Position numbers and translations under genes: made by a program
NCBI GenBank assembly: GCA_943323725.2
Contig: CALPIW020000133.1
Location: forward strand, 1 to 5,295
Reading direction: 5' to 3'
Source of the DNA: Polynucleobacter meluiroseus
GTDB lineage: Bacteria; Verrucomicrobiota; Verrucomicrobiia; Opitutales; UBA953
DNA: 5,295 bases
Notes under the pieces: generated by a model
Databases searched by the model: none
Told to the model about the DNA's origin: nothing
Seen by the model: the letters and a program-made list of their open reading frames with translations, nothing else
Shown: piece by piece, positions 1-5,253 of the stretch
Layout: each line of letters starts with the position of its first letter
Position numbering within the stretch: the first letter of the stretch is position 1

Positions 1-469
1 GGCCGCGCAGGCCGCCGGAGTTTTCGGCCACGTTGCCGCCGATCGTGCTGATCTTCATCGAGCCCGGGTCGGGCGGATAGAAGAGGCCGTGCTTATTCGC
101 CGCCGCATCGATGGCGGCCGTGATGGCGCCGCACTGCGCGCGGACGGTGAGGTTGGCGGCATCGACCGAGAGGATCTGGTCCAGACGCGTCAGGCAGAGG
201 ACGAGGCAGCCTTCCGAGGGCACGCTGCCGCCGCTGAGTCCGGTGCCGGAGCCGCGGGTGACGATCGTGACGTTCAGCTCGCAGGCGAGTTTGACGACCG
301 CGGAGACTTCGGCGGTCGAGCCGGGTAAGACGACGACCCCGACCGGGCCCTTGAGGGCGGCCGTGCCGTCGAAGCCGTAGGGGATGGTGTCCTCCGGCGA
401 CGTCAGCACATGCGCGTCGCCTACGATGTCACGCAGGCGGGCGAGGAGGGCTGGGGCAGGGGAGGACAC
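1..469 (-). CDS. FAD-linked oxidase, GlcD-type (glycolate/D-lactate oxidase family), C-terminus beyond window
   Basis: This is the N-terminal 156 residues of a flavoprotein of the FAD-binding PCMH / GlcD family, which oxidises 2-hydroxyacids such as glycolate or D-lactate to 2-oxoacids. Visible family marks are Y31 and D34 in the N-terminal substrate-side segment, the FAD-binding loop TRGSGTGLSGG at residues 71-81, the PPDPGS segment at 132-137, and IGGNVAENSGG at 143-153. The frame runs off the left edge; full GlcD proteins have about 460-500 residues, so roughly two thirds is missing. The start is placed at GTG 469-467: the frame is closed upstream by TAA at 511-509 and holds no ATG between. 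It begins 5 bases after the aldolase stop, so the two are probably translationally coupled and co-transcribed. No Shine-Dalgarno sequence precedes it. Substrate cannot be told from this part; glycolate or lactate is inferred from the neighbours. Larger fused Fe-S forms of the family are not excluded. Confidence 0.9.
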   Translation of the reverse strand, partial: MSSPAPALLARLRDIVGDAHVLTSPEDTIPYGFDGTAALKGPVGVVVLPGSTAEVSAVVKLACELNVTIVTRGSGTGLSGGSVPSEGCLVLCLTRLDQILSVDAANLTVRAQCGAITAAIDAAANKHGLFYPPDPGSMKISTIGGNVAENSGGLRG

Positions 470-474
470 GGCGT

Positions 475-1302
475 TCAGATGAGCTTCAGGGCTTCGTCGA
501 CCGACGCGTTACGGTGCACCATGGCCATGAGCGCCTGCGTGATGCCACGCGGGTTCGGGTGCTGGATGACATTGCGACCGTAGACGATGCCCGAGGCGCC
601 TTGCTTGAGCAGGCCTTCGGTGCGGACCAGGATTTCCTTGTCGCTGACGCGACCACCGCCGCGGACGAGGACCGGGATGCCCGAAGCCGTCTCGATGACC
701 TTATGGTATTGGGAGACGTCGTCGGTAGGATCGGCCTTGATCACGTCGGCGCCGAGTTCGACCGCCTGGCGGACCAGGTGGAGGATCTTGGTGAGGTCAC
801 CGTCGACCATGTAGCCGCCGGCGATCGCGTTAGGTTGGAAGACGAGCGGTTCGACCATCATCGGCATGCCGTAGTAATCGGCCTGCGGCTTCAGCTTGAG
901 GATGTTCTCGATGCACTGCGCGGTCACGTCCGGCGCGCCGGGGATCTGGAAGAGGTTCACGCAGACGCACGCGGCGTCGAGGCGGACGGCCTGCAGCATG
1001 GTCTCTTCGATCATCAGGCTGAACGCCGTGGCCGGGAGTTCCTTCCCGTAGACGTTGGCCGTGTCCGTGCGGAGCACGAGGGCCGGCTTCTGTTTGCCCG
1101 GGATGGACTGCAGATGGCGGGCCTGGCCGACCGTCAGTTGGATGGCGTCCGGGCCGGCGTCGACGAGCGTGGCGACGACCTGGCGCATGTCTTCGATGCC
1201 CTGCAGGAAGCCGGGCTGGTTGAAGAAGCCGTGGTCGACGGCGACGTCGAAGCAGCGCTTGGACGAGGCGTTGAAGAGGCGGTTGAGGCGATACTGCTTC
1301 AT
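475..1302 (-). CDS. Class I aldolase, DhnA/LsrF (DeoC/LacD superfamily) type
   Basis: A 275-residue TIM-barrel Schiff-base aldolase, the usual length for DhnA-type class I fructose-bisphosphate aldolases and LsrF-like enzymes. VDHGFF at residues 22-27 matches the family's N-terminal strand with its D-H-G signature. K189 in GADVIKADP is the expected Schiff-base lysine at the end of strand 6. VRGGGR at 213-218 and GIVYGRNVIQ at 238-247 match the C-terminal phosphate-binding loops. Family members cleave or form ketose phosphates with DHAP, or (LsrF) act on a phosphorylated AI-2 derivative; the cytoplasmic substrate here is unknown. It lies 22 bases after the isomerase gene and 5 bases before the oxidase gene on the same strand, favouring a role in breaking down a sugar phosphate made downstream of the isomerase. 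The ATG is preceded by a pyrimidine-rich stretch (CCCTCCTCTCCCCCTC), not a Shine-Dalgarno sequence. The Asp-rich context after the lysine (ADPTDD) is unusual. The family assignment is firm; the reaction is not. Confidence 0.9.
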   Translation of the reverse strand: MKQYRLNRLFNASSKRCFDVAVDHGFFNQPGFLQGIEDMRQVVATLVDAGPDAIQLTVGQARHLQSIPGKQKPALVLRTDTANVYGKELPATAFSLMIEETMLQAVRLDAACVCVNLFQIPGAPDVTAQCIENILKLKPQADYYGMPMMVEPLVFQPNAIAGGYMVDGDLTKILHLVRQAVELGADVIKADPTDDVSQYHKVIETASGIPVLVRGGGRVSDKEILVRTEGLLKQGASGIVYGRNVIQHPNPRGITQALMAMVHRNASVDEALKLI

Positions 1303-1324
1303 GAGGGGGAGAGGAGGGCGGGAC

Positions 1325-2368
1325 TTACTTCAGTCCCATGATATGCTTCAGGATGTAGAGCTCGAGCGCTTCGTAGTCGCGGGCGTCGCGATACTGATGG
1401 ACGAGCTGCTGGTCTACCGTGCGGACCTTCTGGACGAGCGCAAGGAACAGCTCGCGGCTGTTCTTGAGGTGGTCGGTGACCGGGCAGCCGCGCTGGGTAC
1501 GGATGGCCTTGACGTCCAGGCCGATGAATTCCCCCCTGTTACCGTAGCCGGACTCCTCGAGGACGCGGACCTGGTTGAAGGCTGCGCGGAGGTTGGCGCC
1601 GCCGAAGTTCTTATCTTGGTCGTATTTCAGGCCGTTCTGGTCGTTGAGGTGGACGCTGGCCAACTTGTCATGGGCGAGGGCGAAGGCCATCTCATCGCTG
1701 GCGTCGAGGCCGGCGAGCATGGCGTGGGCGGACTCGATGAGGCCCTTGACGCGCTTATGGTCCTTGGAGGCGTAGGAGAGGGTGAGGGCGTGGCCGATGG
1801 TGGGCACGTAGGCCTGGTCGGTCGGCTCATTCGGCTTCGGCTCGATCCAGATCTCGATGTTCTTATCGTAGTCGAGCATCGCGTTGACCGTCTCGAGCAG
1901 GCGCTGGTAGGCCAGCTTGGCGTCCTTGGCTTCGCGGATGTAGGTGCCTTCGCGGGCGAGCCAGAGCACGATGGCCTTGGAGCCGACGGCGTTGGCGATG
2001 TCGATGCACTTCTTGGTGCGGTCCCAGGCGTAGGCGCGGTCGCTGGCGCTGTTGGAAGTGTAGGCGCCGTCGACGGTCTGGTCGGCGAACCACAGGCGCG
2101 GGGCGACGAACTCCGGGGTCAGGCCCTGGTTGGCGAGCATCGCCTTCACCTCGGTGGCCTTCTTCTGGATCTGGTCCGGCTTGAGGCCGTCCATGCCCGG
2201 GACGACGTCGTCGTCATGGAACTGCACGCCTTCGAAGCCGAGGGGGCGGTAGAGGGCGAACTTCTCCTCGTGGGGGAAGGCCTTGCGGACGTCGCCGCCG
2301 AAGGGGTCGCCGCCCTCGCTGATGTTCCAGGGGCCGAAAGAGAATCGATAGGTGACGGGGGTGCTCAT
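1325..2368 (-). CDS. Xylose-isomerase-like TIM-barrel sugar isomerase
   Basis: A 347-residue protein related to the short actinobacterial-type D-xylose isomerases (about 385 residues), which interconvert aldoses and ketoses with two divalent metals. Compared with Streptomyces xylose isomerase from memory: FHDDD at 50-54 carries the catalytic His/Asp pair (H51, D54), DPFG at 21-24 keeps the Phe that reaches into the neighbouring subunit's active site, W136 matches the active-site Trp, EPKPNEP at 176-182 gives metal ligand E176 and K178, E212 and H215 match the strand-6 ligands, YDQD at 249-252 gives D250 and D252, and D285 matches the last strand-8 Asp. The clear departure is SVHLND at 238-243, where the usual strand-7 metal ligand Asp is His240, as in epimerase-type barrels. 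The Phe of the NLF active-site segment appears replaced by W93, and the C-terminal extension is short. It is the first gene of the three-gene minus-strand unit. Substrate is uncertain: a pentose, a deoxyhexose or a modified sugar are all possible. No Shine-Dalgarno sequence precedes the ATG. Confidence 0.88.
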   Translation of the reverse strand: MSTPVTYRFSFGPWNISEGGDPFGGDVRKAFPHEEKFALYRPLGFEGVQFHDDDVVPGMDGLKPDQIQKKATEVKAMLANQGLTPEFVAPRLWFADQTVDGAYTSNSASDRAYAWDRTKKCIDIANAVGSKAIVLWLAREGTYIREAKDAKLAYQRLLETVNAMLDYDKNIEIWIEPKPNEPTDQAYVPTIGHALTLSYASKDHKRVKGLIESAHAMLAGLDASDEMAFALAHDKLASVHLNDQNGLKYDQDKNFGGANLRAAFNQVRVLEESGYGNRGEFIGLDVKAIRTQRGCPVTDHLKNSRELFLALVQKVRTVDQQLVHQYRDARDYEALELYILKHIMGLK

Positions 2369-2380
2369 GGGTAGTGGGTG

Positions 2381-2386
2381 ATTCTA
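2381..2386 (-). promoter_or_regulatory. Possible -10 element for the isomerase operon
   Basis: On the minus strand this reads TAGAAT, one mismatch from TATAAT, in a locally AT-rich stretch. No good -35 hexamer lies at the usual 16-18 base spacing (it would fall on TAGCCC). If used, transcription would begin about 6 bases before the isomerase ATG, giving a nearly leaderless message, which agrees with the missing Shine-Dalgarno sequence. Weak evidence from one hexamer. Confidence 0.22.
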
Positions 2387-2480
2387 CCAAAAATATGCCA
2401 TTGGGGCTACTCGCAGAGTCTCTCCGGGTGGCACTATCGTCCCAAACGGCTTGTGCTGAAACCTTGCCTCGCTTCAGGTG

Positions 2481-2486
2481 TATTAA
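2481..2486 (+). promoter_or_regulatory. Possible -10 element for the sulfatase gene
   Basis: TATTAA directly preceded by GTG resembles a -10 hexamer with an upstream TG. Candidate -35 sequences TTGTGC (2451-2456) and TTGCCT (2464-2469) are at poor spacings of 24 and 11 bases. Use of this element would start transcription about 4 bases before the ATG at 2497, again nearly leaderless. Weak evidence. Confidence 0.2.
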
Positions 2487-2496
2487 CAGACCGACC

Positions 2497-3882
2497 ATGA
2501 AGTTCCCCTTCGCCCTGCTTATCGCGGTTCTCTTTGCTTCGCTCTTCGCCGCCGACAAGCCCAACATCATCTTCATCCTGGTCGACGACGCGGGCGTCGG
2601 GGACTTTTCGCCCTACGGCTGCAAATATGGCGTCACGCCCAACATCGATCGCCTGGCTGACGAAGGGATGAAGTTCACCCGCGCCTACAGCGGCAGCGCC
2701 GTCTGCGCTCCTTCGCGCTGCGTGCTGATGACCGGCCAGCATACCGGGCACGCCCTGCGCCGCGCCAACCAAAGCAATATCGGGCTGCTGTCCCTTCCTG
2801 CGGGTCAGAAGACCGTGGCGAGCCTGCTGCATGGCGCTGGTTACGCCACCGGCGGCTTCGGCAAGTGGGGTCTCGGCAATCCTGGCTCGACCGGCGCGGC
2901 GGAGAAACAAGGCTTCGACGTGTTCTTCGGCTACTACGACCAGAAACACGCGCACGACTACTACTCCGACCATCTGGTCAAGAACGGCGTCGACGTGCCG
3001 CACCCGCAGTCCGGCAAGCACTCCTGGGAAGATTATTCTCATACCCGCATCGCCGACGAGACGCTCAAGTTCATCGAGCAGAACAAGGATCGACCCTTCT
3101 TTTGCTATGCCGCGTGGACTCCTCCGCACGGAGACTACGTCATCCCGGAGAATCCGGTCTTTGGGCAGAAGGCCTGGACGGAGGAAGTCCGGAACTACGC
3201 CGCGATGGTGGCGCTCGTCGACAAGGACGTCGGCCGCTTGATGAAGAAGCTGAAAGACCTGGGTATTGATGAGAAGACGCTGGTGGTTTTCAGTTCGGAC
3301 AATGGCGCCAACCCCGAATTCATCGAGTCGCTCGGCAGTACGGGCGGGCTCCGCGGCTATAAGCGGATGCTTTACGAAGGCGGTACGCGCACGCCGTTCA
3401 TCGCCCGCTGGCCCGGAAAGATTAAGCCTGGCACGACCAGCGATCTGCTCACCTCGTCCGTGGATTTCCTGCCGACGGCGGCAGACCTCAGCGGAGTGGC
3501 CGGCCCGAAAGGCCTGGATGGTCATTCGATCGTGCCGACCTTGCTCGGAAAAGGTCAGCAAGTGGTCCACGAATCGCTCTATTTCGAGATTTACGAACCC
3601 TACTTCCAGCAGGCCGTCCGCATGGGTGATTGGAAAGGCTACCGGCTCGGTACCAAGGCCCCGCTCGAACTCTACGACCTCAAGTCCGACCCGGCCGAAA
3701 AGCAGAACATCGCCGCCGCCCACCCGGACATCGTCAAGCGGATCGAAGCCATCATGACCGCCGAGCACACTCCCTCTCCTTACTACGACGCACCCGAGCA
3801 AGGCAAAGCACGTGCCACTAAGGCGAAGAAGAAAGCATCACTCCCGGAGCTCTTGAACGAGGAGGCGAAAAAAACCAAGTAA
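2497..3882 (+). CDS. Secreted Cys-type (formylglycine) sulfatase, arylsulfatase family
   Basis: A 461-residue S1-type sulfatase that would hydrolyse sulfate esters, probably on a sugar or glycan, in the periplasm or outside the cell. Residues 1-19 form a signal peptide (K2, then a hydrophobic run 3-17; cleavage likely after A18 or A19). D30-D31 in ILVDDAG are calcium ligands. C70-A-P-S-R74, followed by TG at 79-80, fits the CxPSR(x4)TG signature in which Cys becomes formylglycine, so a maturase is needed; none is in this window. GKWGLG at 122-127 (K123), TPPH at 208-211 (H211), SDNGAN at 267-272 (D268, N269) and GYK at 287-289 (K289) complete the active site. HAHDYY at 151-156 is typical of one widespread arylsulfatase branch. 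The C-terminus (about 437-461) is a charged, Lys-rich tail outside the fold. The start is ATG 2497, because the GTG at 2374 would bury the signal peptide behind 41 residues; no Shine-Dalgarno is seen. The exact substrate is not predictable. It is divergent from the sugar-catabolism unit, which suggests a sulfated-sugar utilisation locus. Confidence 0.95.
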   Translation: MKFPFALLIAVLFASLFAADKPNIIFILVDDAGVGDFSPYGCKYGVTPNIDRLADEGMKFTRAYSGSAVCAPSRCVLMTGQHTGHALRRANQSNIGLLSLPAGQKTVASLLHGAGYATGGFGKWGLGNPGSTGAAEKQGFDVFFGYYDQKHAHDYYSDHLVKNGVDVPHPQSGKHSWEDYSHTRIADETLKFIEQNKDRPFFCYAAWTPPHGDYVIPENPVFGQKAWTEEVRNYAAMVALVDKDVGRLMKKLKDLGIDEKTLVVFSSDNGANPEFIESLGSTGGLRGYKRMLYEGGTRTPFIARWPGKIKPGTTSDLLTSSVDFLPTAADLSGVAGPKGLDGHSIVPTLLGKGQQVVHESLYFEIYEPYFQQAVRMGDWKGYRLGTKAPLELYDLKSDPAEKQNIAAAHPDIVKRIEAIMTAEHTPSPYYDAPEQGKARATKAKKKASLPELLNEEAKKTK

Positions 3883-3896
3883 GGCGGACCTCGCCT
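3882..3896 (+). repeat. Small hairpin at the sulfatase stop codon
   Basis: AGGCG (3882-3886) pairs with CGCCT (3892-3896) around a 5-base loop, GACCT. It begins at the last base of the TAA stop and shares two bases with the longer hairpin that follows, so full versions of the two cannot form together. It may contribute to the 3' end of the sulfatase message. Confidence 0.4.
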
Positions 3897-3917
3897 CTTG
3901 CCCTTGAAGGGTAAGAG
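3895..3917 (+). terminator. Hairpin after the sulfatase gene, possible terminator or 3' stabiliser
   Basis: CTCTTGCCC (3895-3903) pairs with GGGTAAGAG (3909-3917), nine pairs including one G-T, around loop TTGAA. It lies 12 bases after the sulfatase stop and before the regulator gene. The bases after it (CTGTTGGCACTTT) hold no real T-run, so classic intrinsic termination is doubtful; a partial terminator or RNA-end stabiliser that lowers regulator expression relative to sulfatase is equally possible. Confidence 0.45.
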
Positions 3918-3980
3918 CTGTTGGCACTTTCATCTCAATTCCCCCTTGCGGGCGGGGGTGCGATTGATACGAATGACCCT

Positions 3981-4883
3981 ATGAAAGCCATCCGCGAGAA
4001 GGTCGAGCTGCCCGAAGGGCACTCCTTCCGCGTCTTGCGTTGGTCGAAGTCTCTCCGGGAGGTCGAATGCATCTTGGGACCGGGCCGCACGCAGCCGGTC
4101 CAAGGGGAGGGTAATCACTGGCACTTCCACAAGGAGATGGAGCTGACCCTTTTCACCGCCGGGGAGGGCACGCGGTTCGTCGGCGACGCCATCGGTACGT
4201 TTGCGGCGGGCGACTTGGTCCTGCTCGGCGAACGCCTGCCGCATCACTGGCATACCTCGGGCGCTTCGGGCGGCCTGTCGATCCAGTGGCATTTCCCGGA
4301 GAGCCATCCCGTGTGGGCTTTCCCGGAGAATCTCGAACTGCGCGATCTCTTCAAGCGGGCCGAGCGCGGCCTGCATCTGCGCGGACGCACGTCGGCGGCC
4401 ATCGCTGCGCTCATGCAGGATGTCGCCCGCAGTAAGGGCGCGGGCCAGTTGGCGGCGTTGTTGCGTCTGCTCGCCGAGGTCGCCGATGCCCCTGAGTCGG
4501 ACCTCGCGTTGCTGTCGTCGCGTAGTTTCACGCTCAGCGCCGAATCGCATTACCAGAAAGCCATCTCGAAGTCCGTCCAGCACCTCGTGGCCAACTTCCG
4601 GGATGAGATCCGGCTGGAGGACCTCCTGAGGATCTCCGGCCTGAGCCGGCCGACCTTCGCCCGGCAGTTCAAGCAGCACTCCGGTCACAGCTTCAGCGCG
4701 TTCGTGAACGAACTCCGCCTGCAGGCCGCTCGCCGGGAACTGCGAGACAGCGAGCGCAGTGTCCTGGACATCGCCCTGGCCTGCGGTTTCCGCCAAGTGA
4801 CCTTCTTCAACCGCCTTTTCAAAAGGGAGATGAAGTGCACCCCGGTGGAGTATCGGAAGAAGCAGAGGAAGAAGGGGAGGTAG
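3981..4883 (+). CDS. AraC-family transcriptional regulator with N-terminal cupin domain
   Basis: A 300-residue cytoplasmic regulator. Residues about 30-110 form a cupin-type sensing domain: the HWHFH cluster at 46-50 followed by E54, the turn GEGTRFVG (61-68), FAAGDLVLLGERLPHHWH (74-91) and IQWHF (101-105) match AraC N-terminal barrels that bind a sugar or other small effector. Residues about 195-293 form the DNA-binding domain with two helix-turn-helix units: LEDLLRISGLSRPTFARQFK (212-231) and VLDIALACGFRQVTFFNRLFK (261-281), ending in the classic TPVEYRK (287-293). ATG 3981 is chosen; an in-frame TTG at 3921 would add 20 residues with no domain match and would place the start beside the hairpin. 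No Shine-Dalgarno is seen. It follows the sulfatase on the same strand after 98 bases and could be read from the sulfatase promoter or its own. Probable targets are the 2369-2496 region and its own gene; the effector is probably a sugar released by the sulfatase pathway (inference). Confidence 0.93.
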   Translation: MKAIREKVELPEGHSFRVLRWSKSLREVECILGPGRTQPVQGEGNHWHFHKEMELTLFTAGEGTRFVGDAIGTFAAGDLVLLGERLPHHWHTSGASGGLSIQWHFPESHPVWAFPENLELRDLFKRAERGLHLRGRTSAAIAALMQDVARSKGAGQLAALLRLLAEVADAPESDLALLSSRSFTLSAESHYQKAISKSVQHLVANFRDEIRLEDLLRISGLSRPTFARQFKQHSGHSFSAFVNELRLQAARRELRDSERSVLDIALACGFRQVTFFNRLFKREMKCTPVEYRKKQRKKGR

Positions 4884-4892
4884 GGCGGGGCA

Positions 4893-4957
4893 GAGGGCTG
4901 AATCGATGACTGAGGACTGAATCGATGACAGATGGCTTAACGGAGGACTGAATGGAT
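4893..4957 (+). repeat. Interspersed 15-base direct repeat, three copies
   Basis: Copies are GAGGGCTGAATCGAT (4893-4907), GAGGACTGAATCGAT (4912-4926) and GAGGACTGAATGGAT (4943-4957). Copies 1 and 2 share an exact 13-base core CTGAATCGATGAC (4898-4910 and 4917-4929). Start-to-start spacing is 19 then 31 bases, so this is not a regular array. Spacers are 4 and 16 bases, which excludes a CRISPR array. Confidence 0.75.
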
Positions 4958-4975
4958 AGGCTGTCGCCGGTGTCA

Positions 4976-5003
4976 GCGGTTAGCGGTAAGCGGTTGGCGG
5001 TTA
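4976..5003 (+). repeat. Tandem array of four heptamers (GCGGTWR)
   Basis: Four abutting 7-base units: GCGGTTA, GCGGTAA, GCGGTTG and GCGGTTA. The first five bases are identical in all four units and variation is confined to the last two. It looks like a microsatellite-type tandem repeat or a clustered protein-binding site array. It directly precedes the structured element starting at 5009. Confidence 0.8.
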
Positions 5004-5008
5004 GGAAA

Positions 5009-5108
5009 TCTCAGGTGGCGGCAGCTGGCGCCTGGGGCCGGCTGCCGAAGGCTGACTGCCGATGCCTGAATGGCCGATGCCCAGGTGGCCGTCACCTGTC
5101 ACCTGAGA
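5009..5108. repeat. Roughly 100-base multibranched inverted-repeat element
   Basis: Terminal arms TCTCAGGTG (5009-5017) and CACCTGAGA (5100-5108) are perfect inverted repeats. Inside them is a strong hairpin, CGGCAGCTGGC (5019-5029) with GCCGGCTGCCG (5037-5047), 11 pairs with one G-T and a 7-base loop. A second hairpin, CAGGTG (5082-5087) with CACCTG (5093-5098), has a 5-base loop. Between them GCCGATGCC is repeated directly at 5058-5066 and 5073-5081. The CAGGTG/CACCTG words occur twice each, so the outer stem and the second hairpin can exchange partners. No transposase gene is inside. It resembles a small non-autonomous or REP-like element. Confidence 0.65.
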
Positions 5109-5157
5109 ATGAATCCGCCAGCTAACTTTCCGGTCTCCCTTTGAGTTCATGGTTCAA

Positions 5158-5213
5158 GGTAGGGCCAAGCATCCCTGCTTGGCCGCGGCCGACCAAGGAT
5201 GGTCGGCCCTACC
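5158..5213. repeat. 56-base nested palindrome with twin hairpins (REP/BIME-like)
   Basis: Outer arms GGTAGGGCC (5158-5166) and GGCCCTACC (5205-5213) are perfect inverted repeats centred at 5185.5. The centre is the 10-base palindrome GGCCGCGGCC (5181-5190). Each half also folds alone: GGCCAAGC (5163-5170) with GCTTGGCC (5177-5184) around loop ATCCCT, and GGCCGACC (5187-5194) with GGTCGGCC (5201-5208) around loop AAGGAT. The two loops are complementary at five of six positions. The layout, two hairpins as mirror images, is that of paired REP sequences. It could also act as a bidirectional terminator, although no T-run follows. Confidence 0.8.
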
Positions 5214-5224
5214 CGACGCAGACA

Positions 5225-5245
5225 GGACAGCGCGTGGTGCTGTCC
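5225..5245. repeat. Strong short hairpin
   Basis: GGACAGCGC (5225-5233) pairs with GTGCTGTCC (5237-5245), nine pairs including one G-T, leaving a 3-base loop. The perfect core is GGACAGC/GCTGTCC. It starts 12 bases after the 56-base palindrome ends and has no T-run. Confidence 0.65.
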
Positions 5246-5253
5246 CTTCCTAA

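Larger units (their letters stand above)
2369..2496. promoter_or_regulatory. Divergent promoter region between isomerase operon and sulfatase
   Basis: This 128-base gap separates the start codons of the leftward isomerase unit and the rightward sulfatase gene, so it must hold signals for both unless they are read from elsewhere. It is visibly more AT-rich than the flanking genes near both ends. No gene fits inside: the frame open from GTG 2374 only adds 41 unlikely residues in front of the sulfatase signal peptide. A 5-base inverted repeat GGTAG (2370-2374) / CTACC (2384-2388) lies beside the isomerase start, but its arms are too short to call an operator. The AraC-family regulator encoded 1.5 kb to the right is a natural candidate to bind here; no convincing paired direct repeat was found by eye. 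Confidence 0.6.

Noticed and set aside
514..1341. Plus-strand open frame of the same length as the aldolase gene, antisense to it
   Set aside because: It is rich in Arg, Asp, Val and Gly with no domain signature; a shadow of codon bias in the aldolase gene.
1055..2374. Long plus-strand open frame (about 439 codons) antisense to the isomerase and aldolase genes
   Set aside because: Its translation has the Val/Ala/Gly/Asp-rich, motif-free composition typical of the reverse of GC-rich genes, and the minus strand holds well-recognised families throughout.
2374..2496. Longer sulfatase starting at GTG 2374
   Set aside because: It would put 41 unrelated residues before a good signal peptide and run through the likely promoter; ATG 2497 fits the family.
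2434..3801. Minus-strand open frame of about 455 codons antisense to the sulfatase
   Set aside because: The sulfatase frame has every catalytic motif in order; the antisense product has no recognisable motif.
3921..3980. Longer regulator starting at TTG 3921
   Set aside because: The extra 20 residues match nothing in AraC N-terminal domains, TTG is a rare start, and it begins right against a hairpin; ATG 3981 is preferred, though not proven.
2417..4059. Twelve-base identity AGTCTCTCCGGG at 2417-2428 and 4048-4059, considered as a regulator binding site
   Set aside because: About one 12-base match is expected by chance in a window of this size, and the second copy is inside the regulator coding sequence.
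4893..5003. CRISPR array
   Set aside because: Repeats are only 7 or 15 bases, spacers are 0, 4 or 16 bases, and no cas gene is present.
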